Below, piece after piece: positions 43,256 through 54,602 of a stretch of 64,000 bases of DNA. The DNA comes from Suillus spraguei (taxonomy: Eukaryota > Basidiomycota > Agaricomycetes > Boletales > Suillaceae), in the NCBI GenBank assembly GCA_016800925.1, contig JABCPU010000090.1:1-64000 (forward strand), read 5' to 3'. The position numbers and the translations under genes were made by a program. Below the pieces are notes generated by a model. The model searched no databases. It saw only the letters and a program-made list of their open reading frames with translations, and was not told the origin of the DNA. The number at the start of each line of letters is the position of its first letter. Positions within the stretch are counted from its first letter, which is position 1.

Positions 43256-43703
43256 AGCTCCAGACCTTCGGACCCCTAGTCCTCCGGATCCATCCTATCC
43301 TATCCTCTGACATCTATGAATCATCTTTCCCTCTGGAGCTCTGCTCCTATCCTGCCCTGGACTTTGTCCAGCGGACCATCCTTCATCTGTTCGACTTGGA
43401 ACTTGTTCCAGTAGTGTTACCATTACTCCCTACCTTCCGGAAATAGTTCCGGCGCATTCCCGCGCTCATCCGGAAGTCCATCGGAGCTCTGTCAAGCTAT
43501 CCTGCCTTAGAGTTCATCTGGACCCTCCATCCGGACTCCACCAGAACTCTCCCTTGGACTTCATCCGAAATTAAGGGCACATACTCGGGTAAGGGGCACA
43601 GCGTACGAGCTGAGGCCAAGCCCCTTTGACTTACAACCCTCCGGTACAACCCCATGTAAGACCAGGACTTCTTACTAATCTCCGGTTTTGCATGGTCATA
43701 ACA

Positions 43704-43870
43704 GTTAAAGGGTCTTGTGAGGAGGTGGACATAATTGCATAGTGATAGATGTATATACAATTTTTTTCAATGAATGTTACCTCTGCCAGAAGCAAATTAT
43801 TGAATCACTGAGTGCCGAGTCCTGAGTGCTGAGTGCCAAAACTCAAAACCCAAAACTTGAAACTCACAAA
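43704..43870 (+). repeat. Inverted duplicate of a gene 3' end, right arm
   Basis: Matches the reverse complement of 40945-41085 and extends through GAATCACTGAGTGCC into the start of field S3. Together with the left arm it makes a fold-back structure around the solo LTR. Confidence 0.75.
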
Positions 43871-45640
43871 GTGTGAAGTACCGAGACCCAAGACCCAAAA
43901 CCCTGGGATACAGTTTCAAGTTTCAAGTTTCAAGTTTCAAATTTTGGGGTTCAGGGTTTAGGGTTCGGGTTCCGGCATGAGGCACTTGTTACATTGCCAG
44001 AATTCAGGATTTGGGTTCCGGGTTTGGTACTTGACACTCGGTGAACTGTATAAGGAAATAGAAATTTTACATGATACAGATTTGTGCGAGTTTCAAGTTT
44101 CAAGTTTCGGGGTTCGAGGTCTGGCACTCAGCACTTGTTACATTGCCAGGAATTCAGGATTCGGGTCTCAGTTCTTGGTATTGACACTTGGTGAACTGTA
44201 TAAGGAAATAGAAAATTTACATCTTACACATCTTTGCAAGTTTCAAGTTTCAAGTTGTAAGTTTCGGAGTTTGGGTGTTGTGTTCCAGCACTCGGCACTT
44301 GTTACATTGCCAGGAATTCGGGATTCGGGTCCCAGGTTGTGGTACTTGACACTCGGTGAACTGTGCAAGGAAATAGAAAATTTACATGATATAGATTTTT
44401 GCAAGTTTCAATTTTGAAGTTTGCAGTTTGAAGTTGTGGGGTTCAGGGGTCGGGTTCTGGCACTCAGCACTTGTTACACTGCCAGGAATTCGGGATTCGG
44501 GTCCCGGTCTTGGTACTTGACACTCACTGAACTGTGTAAGGAAATAGAAATTTTACATGATACAGATTTTGCAAGTTTCAATTTAATTTTTGAAGTTTGA
44601 AGTTTGAAGTTTCGGGGTTTGGGGGTCAGGTTCCGGCACTCGGCACTTGTTACATTGCCAGGAATTCGGGATTCGGGTCCCAGGTCTTGGTACTTGACAC
44701 TCAGTGAACTGTGCAAGGAAATAGAAATTTTACATGATACAGATTTTTGCCAAGTTTCAATTTTGAAGTTTGAAGTTTGAAGTTTTGGGTTTGGGGCTCG
44801 GGTGCCGGCACTCGGCACTTGTTACATAGCCAGGAATTCAGGATTCGGGTCCCGGGTCTTGGTACTTGTCACTTGGTGAACTGTGCAAGGATATAGACAT
44901 TTTACAAGATACAGATTTGTGCAAGTTTCAATTTTGAAGTTTGAAGTTTGAAGTTTGAAGTTTGAAGTTTTGGGGTTCGGGCTCCGGCACTCAGCACTTC
45001 TTAAATTGCCAGGAATTCGGGGTTCGGGTCCCGGGTCTTGGTACTTGACACTCAGTGAACTGTGCAAGGATATAGAAATTTTTACATGATACAGATTTTT
45101 GCAAGTTTGAAGTTTGAAGTTTGAAGTTTCGGGGTTTGGGGCTCAGGTGCCGGCACTTGGCACTTGTTATATAGCCAGGAATTCAGGATTCAGGTCCCAG
45201 GTCTTGGTACTTGACACTCGGTGAACTGTGTAAGGAAATAGACATTTTACATGATACACATTTTTGTGAGTTCCAAGTTCCAAGTTTTAAGTTTCGAGGT
45301 TCAGGGTTCAGGTTCTGGCACTCGGCACTTGTTACATTGCCAAGGATTCAAGATTCGGGTCCTGGGTCTTGGTACTTGACACTCGGTGAACTGTGTGAGG
45401 AAATAGGCATTTTACATGATATACATTTTTGCAAGTTTTGAGTTTTGAGTTTTGAGTTTCAGCTTTTTATTGCCTCACATTTTTCTGAGTCCCAAGTGCC
45501 AAATCCTGAGTGCCGAACCCCAGTAGTCCACAATTTCGGGGTTCGGCACTTGGGATTCAGCACTCAGGACTCAGACAAATGTCAGGCAATCAAAAGATTT
45601 GATTCACACATTTTTGGTAGATATCTTTTTTGTCTTGAAT
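43870..45640. repeat. Minisatellite field S3, unit about 168 bp
   Basis: Nine units can be counted from CACTTGTTACATTGCCAGGA at 43985, 44134, 44298, 44469, 44645, 44817, 44995, 45159 and 45328 (mean spacing about 168). Each unit has ATTCGGGATTCGGGTCC, TTGGTACTTGACACTCGG, AACTGTGTAAGGAAATAGAA, TTTTACATGATACAGATTT and one to five AAGTTTGAAGTTTC words. The end (45480-45640) has the same AGTCCACAATTTCGGGGTTC block as S1 and S2. Open frames are repeat by-products. Confidence 0.92.
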
Positions 45641-45641
45641 C

Positions 45642-46297
45642 TGTTACGGCCATGCAAAACCAGAGGCTACTCAGACGTTCCAGCTTTGCATGGGGTCTTA
45701 CTGGAGTGTCATAACTAAATCATAAGGGCTTGGCCTCCGCTCATGCGCTGTGCCCTTATACAAGTATGTGCCCCTAATTTTGCATGAAGTATGAGGGGGA
45801 GTTCCAGTGAAGTCCAGAGGGGAATCCAGAGGAACTCTAGGGCTAGACTGCTCAATAGTGCGCCAACGGACTACTGGAGGATCGTTGGAACCATGCAGGA
45901 ACTATTTCCAGAGGACAGGAAATACAGGTAAGACTACTGGGTCAAGTCCCAAGTAGAATGGAATGGAGGATGGACTGCCAGATGAAGTCCAGGGCAAGAT
46001 AGGAGGGAAGCTCCAGGGGAAAGATGATCCACAGGATGTCAAGGGTGGGGTAGGACAGGTCCAGAGGTCCAGAGATAGGAGGTCTGGAGGGGGAGGAGTG
46101 GAGGAGTGTAGGAGTGGAGGACCAGAGAAGGGAAGCTCCATGGATCCAAGGGGAAGTATTTAGGACATTGATGAGGATCGGAAGTCTCAGATATCAGAGG
46201 AGGGAAAGTCCGGACATAGTGGTGGGTGAGCTGTGCTCAGGGTGGGCTAGGATATGCATAGGGTTAGCAAGCTAGCTGCAGAGGTCTGAAGGTCCAG
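45642..46297 (-). mobile_element. Truncated LTR, family C, inverted
   Basis: Begins TGTTACGGCCATGCAAAACC, the complement of the family C end, and continues through GGGCTTGGCCTCCGCTCATG and AGGGGGAGTTCC. It stops near 46297, where the GGGTGGGCC repeat begins. No duplication is visible because the far end is lost. Confidence 0.75.
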
Positions 46298-46806
46298 TCA
46301 GATGATATGCAACTACCTCAGCTCCATCATGTCTACAATTATCATACACATGGGCCCACCCGTCTATATTTTATACCACCCTCGGCCCACCCATCTGATA
46401 TAATATACTGTACAACACCCTCGGCCCACCCGTCTAATACAATATTTTATATAACACTCTCGGCCCAACTGTCTAATATGTGTCTGGGCCCACCTGTGTA
46501 TGTGATAACAAGTACCCTTCACATACCTGTCTACCTGATACACATCTACCTTGGTACACCCATCTACATAATATCTAACTATCTCGGCCCATCCGTCTAC
46601 CAAATATTCATGTACATCGGCCCACTCATCTACTCTACATATTCCTTGCATGGGCCCACCCGCCGTCATCGGGAATAATATTCCTCCCAGCCCATCCGTC
46701 ATGAACGAGGATATTTCTACCATGTGCCCATGGTCCACTGGCCCATATCATACAGGATATTATGCACGTCCACTCACTCATATAATACGGAGATAGTTCA
46801 CTGTAA
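46298..46806 (-). repeat. Interspersed 'GGGTGGGCC' repeat, copy 2
   Basis: Reads on the minus strand from TTACAGTGAACTATCTCCG (46806) to AGTTGCATATCATC (46298), almost the same as copy 1 (17076-17594) with few gaps. The frame at 46364-46738 (minus) is a shadow of the internal motif, although the same phase is open in copy 1. Confidence 0.8.
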
Positions 46807-47541
46807 TATGTGTACCTCGCCTATGCTCGTCTCCTCCATTGTCACTGAACACGCCCTCTTCATGTGCCTTCTACCTCCTTCAGCACTTCAAGCGCCTCCT
46901 CTGCGCACATTGCATTACCTTGCGCTTCAACACATGCACTCACCTGGTTCATGGGAACCCCCTATCCACCTTCAAGGACATCTTGGTATCGTGTTATGCT
47001 TTATCCTTTTACCATTTACTTTTCTTGACTCATGCGTTGCCTCATTGGCTTGTACCTTTATACCTTTGGCTCCGCACTTATGACTCTCTCATGCACATGC
47101 GCATTCTCATTGGTTGATATGCCTCTGACTCGTTTACGAGCATGCATCCTCTTATTGGCTTATCTGACTTCATACTTAATTCAGCGATACTTACGTATTC
47201 GCGCTCTGCTTCAATCTTACATATAAATACATGCAGATAGCCTTTGTACTTCTTTAACTTGAATCTACTTGATCTTCGACCCTGAACTTCCTTGTGATAA
47301 GCTTTTCATAAGCTTATTGTCTCTATTCGAACTTCATAGAAGCTCATCGCTTCTACGTCTTTGATCGTCATCAAGAACCTCGTCCCTGTGATGTAGGTCG
47401 TGAGACAGCGCATAGCGCCCACCTCCAACCAATGCAACTAGCACACTCCACGCTAGGGGACCGATACACACGGGCTGCCGCTCTTGATAGAGTACCCATC
47501 ACAGACACCACTCAAGTTCATTAGTGCCTGGCTAGGTCGCT
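46807..47541 (+). other. LTR-like or promoter-like segment before the transposase fragment
   Basis: The segment has a TATA-like TTACATATAAATACATGC near 47218 and ends near GTCGCTAACA, so it could be a solo LTR (TG near 46802 to CA near 47541). No target duplication and no second copy in the window confirm this. The open frames inside have no recognisable domain. Confidence 0.3.
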
Positions 47542-48492
47542 AACACGCAGTATGAGAAAGCAATGCAGCTAAAATTCAAGATCTCATACTCAAACACGCA
47601 CATGTACTGGTCCACCTTTGACCTGATGTGTGAGTATGTTACTGACATCTTGGTTCCCTACTGGGAGGAGCAAAAGAGGCTTCTTAGTGCTCCGGCCAAC
47701 CAGGAGTGCATTTTACAGCTTGATGTATGGAGCGTGCACCGCTCAGTCCAATTCCGTACATGGCTGGATAAGACTTACACATGGATCAAGTACCAGTTTG
47801 TTCCTGGTGGTTGTACTGGTGTTGGACAACCTTGTGATGTTGGCATACAACGTCCATTCAAGCTTGCTGTAAAACGAGCACAGCACACTAATATTGTCAA
47901 CGAGTCCCTTGCTCTGCTTGCAAACAACAATTCACCTTCACTCATCCGACTCGATACCAAAATCGGTACACTTCGAGACCGCTCATTACAGTGGGTCATT
48001 GATGGGTATCATGCAGTAAACAAGCCAGAGCTCATGATGCAGGTTCGAGTGCAGATTTTTCTGTGGTTGGCTATGTCACTGACATTCTTCAAGGCATTCT
48101 TCATGTGCAAGGCCGGGAATGATTTTAATCTTTCGTTTCCGAGTCTCATGAGCCTAGAAGCGTTGCAACTGTTGAGCAAAGTCCAGAGGAGTGACCCGGC
48201 TGGGTGGGACAGAATTGCAACAGCGCAGTACAAGTTGAGTGCCATTGATGCCAAGGTGGCGGCAGAGGATGATGGTGATAAATCTCCGTTTGACGAAACT
48301 GACAGCGGTCTTGATGCCAGTGATGTGCCTCTGGACACATTAACTGACTATCTGGCTTCGGAGGGGTTACAAACCTATCCGGTTGTGTGTTGGATGTCGC
48401 CGATGGCAGTCTTGCCTCTGCAACACAATCCGAAGTCTATGATATTGGCGAGGGTGACATTGATGGCGAAGCTGACAGCATTCCAAAGGTAG
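47542..48492 (+). pseudogene. DDE_1-type transposase, C-terminal half
   Basis: The catalytic core of a pogo-like/DDE_1 transposase. Blocks: THMYWSTFDLM (near 47595), YVTDILVPYWEEQK, LQLDVWSVHRSVQFRTWLDK with the second catalytic Asp (near 47720), VPGGCTGVGQPCDVGIQRPF with the third (near 47810), then TLRDRSLQWVIDGYHAVNKP. A 51-nt intron (48043-48093) joins MMQ to AFFMCKAGNDFNLSFPSL. The tail is acidic and stops at 48492. The N-terminal DNA-binding part and first catalytic Asp are missing upstream of 47542, so the copy is 5'-truncated. Start at 47563 is only the first ATG. Downstream, 48493-48926 holds no gene; this is the border to the gene-dense part. Confidence 0.8.
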
Positions 48493-48926
48493 ATTTTGGG
48501 CATGGAAAGCATAGACGGATTGCGAATAGGATGTACACCAACTTTTGGTCTCATTGAGGCGCTCTATATGTTTTTTTATTGAATTTACTGCATGTCACAA
48601 TCTAGCTTCAGTTATGACAAATCAGCGTGACAGTCACGTTGAATAGCTTCAATTCACGGCGGCTTGTGATGCGTGACGAAGTTAGTGTCGTATCTCTACA
48701 GTACTCTGGATGCTACATTGATGTCAGTTTGGAGTTATTTGGGACTGTTTGATTCTAAGGGTTCTGCCAAATGACTTTGATTTTGTTATGTAATCAGCTC
48801 TGAGGTCAGAGGCCAACACCTCGCGGAAGCACTAAACTTTCATCTCATGAAAAATACATGGCGTAAATTGAACGGTATACATACTTGCTACATAGTACAT
48901 ACTGAACACCGGACATCGGACCACGG

Positions 48927-51336
48927 CTAATACCCCGCGGCGATACCATTCTTCCTCGAATCACTAGCCGCTGTACACCATCACAAATCAAATTCGCCAT
49001 CAATCACACAAAAACATCAAAGCACCACATACCAAATATCCTACCATCCTTCTTCACCACCGCTTGCACAACAGCAGCCACACGGTTAATATCCGACACT
49101 AATACGACAACCCGTGAGTCAAAAAATACTCTTTCTCATGAATAACGACGATATTCGACATGCCTGTGATATTATGTCCCCGTTCCATCAGGAAGTTTAT
49201 TACGGCACCAGGCACGATCTCATCGGTGTCTACTTCGAGTGGGTATAGTTGATCGTGGACGCGCCCGCTTTCAATTGCGGCGCTAACGTCCATCCCCCAA
49301 TCGAGGTTGAGGATGACTTGCAGGACGGCGCCGAAGATTCGGCCACCACCTGCTGCACCGATGGAGAGGTAGAAGGAGCCATCAAAGTTTTCGATTATCG
49401 TGGGTGTTGTTGAGGATAGGGGGCGTTTGCCGGGCTCCGGGTAATTGTCTAGGGATTTTTAATCTGGGATGATGGAGAGAAAAGGTGCTGCGTACATGGT
49501 GAAGGCCTGAGTCTGAAGCCGTTAGGGGTGCCTGGAACTGCAAAATCGTCCATCTTACTTGCATAATTAGCTAGAAGAAGCGGTTGGGAACGTGTGAGAA
49601 GCCACCTCGTTGTTCAGTATAATACCGGTTTCGGGGTCGAGCACCATGGACCCGAATACCGTATTCACTGTAGTCGTCAATGCGACGGCCATTCCGTCCT
49701 TGTCGACCACAGATGTATGACTCGTTCCGTGATCGATCTTGACATCAAACTCTGGATTATAGTATTCAGGGGGATGCGTACTATCCTAAAGCATCATCCA
49801 GACACGGCAAAGCAACAGAGTACAGGAAAACGTACATCGGTGAGGTTAAGCGCCACAGCATCTGCAAAGGCTTTCGTGGAGATTTCGGCGATGCGAACTG
49901 TTTCGTTGGTGATGTATGGCAAGTCACCAATCCTTGTGCTAATGGAATATTTAACCTGTTGTAAGAAACTTGGAAAAAGGACTCACCGAGCTGCAAACCC
50001 GACTGACGTAACACTGTCAGTTCTTCAAGAAATTATGTAAAGCAAGTGGAAAAGCGCTCACACTTCAAGGCTTCTATAAAGCGGTGAATGTTTAACCCAG
50101 TTCGGCCTTCGCCGATGAGATCGTAGCGTTCTAAGAGGTTCAGAATATGAAGAAGCACGGGTCCTGAAGTCGGCGCGCGACTAGTGTACACTTTCTTATC
50201 ATGGTACGTTCCTTGAAGAGCGTGATCCACCTTCACGGTGTAATTCTCTAGATCTTCATTAGTCATTATTCCTCCTGTGGCCTGTATTCTGTGTATGATC
50301 GAGTCAGCTATAGGACCCTGTTCAAAAATAGCTTAGCTGCAGGTCCAACATGAACCACGTTCAATGTCAAACCTTGTAGAACACATCGGGTCCTTCCGAT
50401 GCGATAGCGGAAAGCGTGCGTGAGTAATTCAATCGTCTAATAATTTCGCCTTCAAGTAGCATGCGTCCATTTGGAGCAAAAATAGCTCTCCATTCTTCTT
50501 TAGGAAGCATGCGTTCTGCAAACATCTGGAGGAAGTGTAATCAATCAATGCCTCATATTCGTATTCCCAGTGTTTTACCTGCAGACGTCGTGCTAGTTCT
50601 TTATCAACCGTCCATTCAGCAGCAAGGTCTGCGCTTGGCTGCACGAGTCTGGCCCATGGCAATTTGCCCCAGCGTCTATGTGCTTCCTGGAGTCCACGAA
50701 TTTCACCGGGGACACCAACTGCTAACCCACCCCATCGCGCAGCGAGTGGATCATCCTTGTACATGGTACTATTTGCCAAGGCTGGTGCGGTTTCCCTGAA
50801 ATCAATAGTATATACTTCCGAACTACCACCCTTAGATGAGGGTGGAATGCGGACTGTCATAAATCCCCCTCCGCCTATTCCCGAGCTTATCTATGTCAAA
50901 AACATGAATTTTGGAAGACACGTATAACGTACGAAAACATATTGACAACGCCAACACAAAAAACAGCACTAATAGCGGCGTCCATGGCATTTCCTCCTTC
51001 CTTTAGAACGGAAACACCCATGTCGGAACACCGTTTATTCTCGGAAGCAACGGCACCATGTTCCGCTTCTATGAGATAGGCAGGATTGCGGGTTTGTGTC
51101 TGGGGTAGGCGCGGGTGAGGTTGATACCTCTGTAGTAAAAGCGTCGCTAGACATATAGCAAGCAAGACAGCAAATGCACCCCTCTGAGTCTGCCATTTGC
51201 GTTGGCTTTTCGGTTCCCCTGCATGCAGGTAAAGCGGGAGCTCGACTTCGGTAGAACGAAATGCTTTCTTGAAGCTACCCACCGGAGTATCGTCTTCTCC
51301 GGTGGGTGAGGGGGATGTTTGTGTCCCGTAATCCAT
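48927..51336 (-). CDS. Gamma-glutamyltransferase, 11 exons
   Basis: The enzyme moves the gamma-glutamyl group of glutathione to water or amino acids and starts glutathione salvage. Exons: 50933-51336, 50579-50885, 50373-50525, 50062-50317, 49987-50002 (16 nt), 49836-49938, 49606-49785, 49496-49553, 49164-49448, 49033-49098, 48927-48970; sum 624 codons, 623 aa. An N-terminal membrane anchor AFAVLLAICLATLLL (residues about 54-70) makes it a type II membrane protein. Motifs: EHGAVASENKRCSDMG, SGIGGGGFMTVR, RETAP, APTSGP, and DHGTSHTSVVDKDG with the nucleophile Thr that cleaves the proenzyme, then the C-terminal INRVAAVVQAVVKKDGR. The ninth intron begins GC (CACAG|GCATGT) and ends AG; a GT choice would break the frame. 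Fungal members normally act in the vacuole or at the surface. Confidence 0.93.
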
Positions 51337-52419
51337 GTACTTGAAAACAAGGCCAACTGGAGTGCTGAAGAGAGTATCTTTACGATAAAGTGAAGGTGAC
51401 CGGAAGCAGACATCTCCCTTCCTCTACCAATCGGCTTTTCGGGCAGTATTAGTGCCGAGGACAAAACTACTTTTGGCTGAGTTTTGACCAAGTGCCGGCT
51501 CAACTGGCACTTGCCGCATTGGCAAAACTTGGCAAAACTCCCAGGCGCACTGCCATCAACGTGTCAACGATTCCTACCGATTATTACATGGACGAGACAG
51601 TTAACAGAGACCGCACGTCCCAAGATAGATCATCTTAGTAATGACCCTTGCAAAGTCAGAAGAGCTACGCACCAGCTCTGAACCTCAATGATAACATCGC
51701 CATCCTTAGCCGCAGTGTGCATTAAAGCGAACAGCAAGATATCCGTACCTTGTATACTCGGACAATAGATGAGTTAGTGACACCACGAAGTTACTCATCT
51801 CTTTTGGGACTAATATGTAATCAATATGCCGTAAATTCAGAAAAGGGATAACCTTATGTAAGTCAATTATCATCCCGTCCCGTGAGGTCAGTGTGATCAA
51901 GCCGTGGAAACGGCGAGAAACACTAAATGATTCGAACGAGATAACAGGACGAAACTGTGGATTTATTGGGATATTTGTACTAATGAGCAGATGATGGTAG
52001 GTATGAGACTCGAGTCTGTCTCTAAATGACGGCGGGGAAAAGTCACATGACGATGATTTGATAAGCGTGTATTAGCTTACAGCGGATCATCAGAAGTCGC
52101 TGACTCAGGCATCCCCCGCATCGCGCAACGATGCCAGGTTACCGATCACTAATGTTTCAATGTGACGGCTCCGAGACAGACAGTGCCTCGAGTATTGGCT
52201 CCTTGAACCATGCTAGGTGAGTCCAAAATTTATATTCTATTGGCCCGCTCGCCGGAATATCTCATGAGAGTCAGCTTTTCACCGACGATATATAGAGGAG
52301 TAGCAGGCGCTGGTACGTTCTACGCTTCTATTGAAGTGATGCTATAATACAACGTTCTGTCACGCCAGGACCTCTGAAACGCAGAAAAAACTCTGGGACT
52401 GAATACTCGTTTTGATCGG
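51337..52419. other. Intergenic region
   Basis: Holds the upstream regions of the two divergent genes. No coding, RNA or repeat signal that I would defend. A CTGGCACTTGCC / CATTGGCAAAACTTGGCAAAA stretch near 51510-51540 is a short local repeat. Confidence 0.5.
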
Positions 52420-54471
52420 ATGCTAGCCCAAGTGAACGTTACGCAGTCGTACAGTTCTGATCCGAAAACACGTCGAAAGCGTGCGCGTTCCTCCGGGTCT
52501 TCCTCTGTTAGCAGTTACGATCTTCCCAAGACCCCTGTTGATGCATACAGTCATGAGGATAGACTCGGAAGGGACCCGAAGGCGTCAACGCCAGTCAAGT
52601 CTCTCACAGTGCAGCATGAACTCAAAGTGTATCAAAAGGTACGCTATATGCGCGCGCCTTTATGCTCATTGAGAACCTAAACTTGGCTATTGCCACATCA
52701 GGGTTCTCAAGTACGGGCACCTACAAAGACCCTACCTATGTGGCTTGCAAATACGTTTAGTACCTTAGAACCCGAGCATCCACTTCGAGAACTGCTTCCA
52801 CATTCTCTGGCCCACGAAGACATGATTGAAGCCAGAGCTCGAAACGGACCTCGACCATGTTCTCAAGAAGCAGGGACAAATCGCATGTTTGCATTCTCCC
52901 CGTTTGATGTTGATGTACAGGGAAGTAATGGACCAGCTCATGAAACTTTACATTCGCCGTCTGTCAGCCCCACATTTTGTGATGTTCAGTTGTTGCCTCG
53001 TGACCCTACGACTGTCGATGTGGAACTACAAACATTCCATCTCAGAGAAGATACCCTTGGGTTGCGCCCATTTTCCACTCCAGGGTCGCTCACCACTCTA
53101 CAACACACTGTTATTTCAAATGCTACACCTAATTCAGAGTCGCAGAAGACCTTGGTGCACGTGAAGCCACCCCTTTTGTCTCACGACGCAAGTATCAATC
53201 ATGCTAATTATGATTATGGATCGTCCACTGTTCTTCGTCCAACTATTACAAAGCCGGAAACTCACTTGACCTCCTTCCGCCGCGGATCATCTGTTGCTTC
53301 TAACGATCTTGGACCTTACTCACCGACACCTGACTTTCAACAGAACGAGCTGACGATGAATATATTTTCCACCCCTGGACCGGCATTTACCGTTTCTCGA
53401 CCAGTGTACTTCGATTCTCCCACTGAAGATCCATCACTGTCCGACCCTCTGGAACCAGAATCGTACGAGCTTGATTTGGACGCCCTTGATTTCCGCTGGC
53501 AGCCATTCTTGAGGAAGAATTTGTTTGATCCCAGCTTTGCCAACCAGCAGACTTATGCCATGCATGCTTCAACTGCGATGCCTCCTGTCTTTGAAGATTC
53601 CGGCGTCCTTTTGTCGCACTCGCCCCATTCCTTCTGTGGTGTCGCTGACGATCAAGTAGCAGTGGCGGAGGCACCTAAAGCACGCGTAGAATCCGACCTT
53701 TATGATGGACCCGTTCGCAGTTCACTTGTATCTGGACACGTCATCCGACAATCTTTATCTTTTCAGCCGAATGGCCAAAGCGGCGCAGTGGTCTTCGCTT
53801 CCCCTTCTAGAATTTTCATGACGGTTCCTCCCATCTTTGCAGACCCCGACGGCCTTTTGTCGCATTCGCCTTATGCTTCCCGGGTAGTGCCGCTGACGAC
53901 CAAACAACAATGGCAGATGCACCTAACGCACCCGCAGAATACGACCTTCGTGATGGACCCTTTCGTGATCCACCTATATCTAGACATGTCTTCCAAGAAT
54001 TTCCACATCAGTTGAATGACCAAAACAGTGTGGTCTTCGCTCCTACTTCGGGAATTTTTATTTCACCGCTCCGGGGAGCAACACCGTCCCTTGCGATCCC
54101 TAGCATTGCCGATGTACAAGAAGTAAGCCTACATGAAACAGAACCGTCTCATTGTATTCGAACTCATCTTGCCAAAGCCCACGGCAGAAAACACAACATG
54201 CACCACCACAAGGAGCCACGAACAACCTTTCACACCCACACGCCCAACTCAAGCGTCGCAACCAGCAACACCGAAAAAGGATCGACTGAGCCAAACGCAC
54301 AGTTCGCCGATCCCGCCTCGGCAACAACAACGATCGACCGTCTCATGGATGTTATCACGTCGGTCGCTCGCAGGGAAGGACAGCGTTGGCCGCGATGAAG
54401 TTGAGGGATTGCTTTCGCAACGTTCAGACACTAGTCATGACACAATTGAGTCATGGACGGATAACCATTAA
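52420..54471 (+). CDS. Unknown disordered protein with an internal duplication
   Basis: Exon 1 52420-52638 (start MLAQVNVTQSYSSDP), intron 52639-52701, exon 2 from 52702. The protein is rich in Ser, Pro, Thr and Asp, with SHSP(H/Y) and PP(V/I)F motifs. Residues around 53570-53810 and 53820-54060 form two copies of a unit (SHSPHSFCGVADDQ, DLYDGPVR and VVFASPSRIF against SHSPYAS, DLRDGPFR and VVFAPTSGIF). The second copy lies in a shifted frame. Either one base is lost near 53884, or a stretch was turned into an intron (GTAGTG at 53884 to CAG at 54011). A final intron 54123-54177 leads to PTAENTTCTTTRSHEQ and the stop at 54471. No known domain; probably nuclear. Confidence 0.6.
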
Positions 54472-54602
54472 CGAATTCGAGTATTCCGCGCCTGTATTTT
54501 TATTAGCAAACTACCGAGGCTCTTCAATTTTAAATTAGAATTATTCTATGGAATGAAAGTATTGCGAGGGTATATAAATCCAAGCAGGCCGGTATCGGAG
54601 AA

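Larger units (their letters stand above)
42028..43703 (+). mobile_element. Solo LTR, family C, 1676 bp
   Basis: Starts TGTCATATACCGTACATTC and ends GGTTTTGCATGGTCATAACA, with a perfect 5-bp duplication GTTAA (42023-42027, 43704-43708). TATA-like ACAGTATATAAACTTG lies near 42465. The first bases equal those of the gypsy A LTR, so the families are related. It contains a 17-bp tandem repeat and a GC-rich simple repeat (listed separately). The 219-aa and 143-aa frames inside are repeat by-products. Confidence 0.92.

Noticed and set aside
42651..43310. Long open frames (219 and 143 aa, plus 153 aa on the other strand) rich in Arg and Ser
   Set aside because: They are read-through of the CGCTCGTC simple repeat inside a solo LTR; all frames stay open for the same reason.
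46364..46738. 124-aa minus-strand frame with DGWAE-like repeats
   Set aside because: It follows from the internal motif of an interspersed repeat. The phase is kept in two copies, so it is mentioned as a finding, but no start or expression signal supports a gene.
46807..47541. Solo LTR
   Set aside because: TG and CA ends can be found and a TATA-like box is present, but there is no target duplication and no second copy in the window, so it is listed only as LTR-like.
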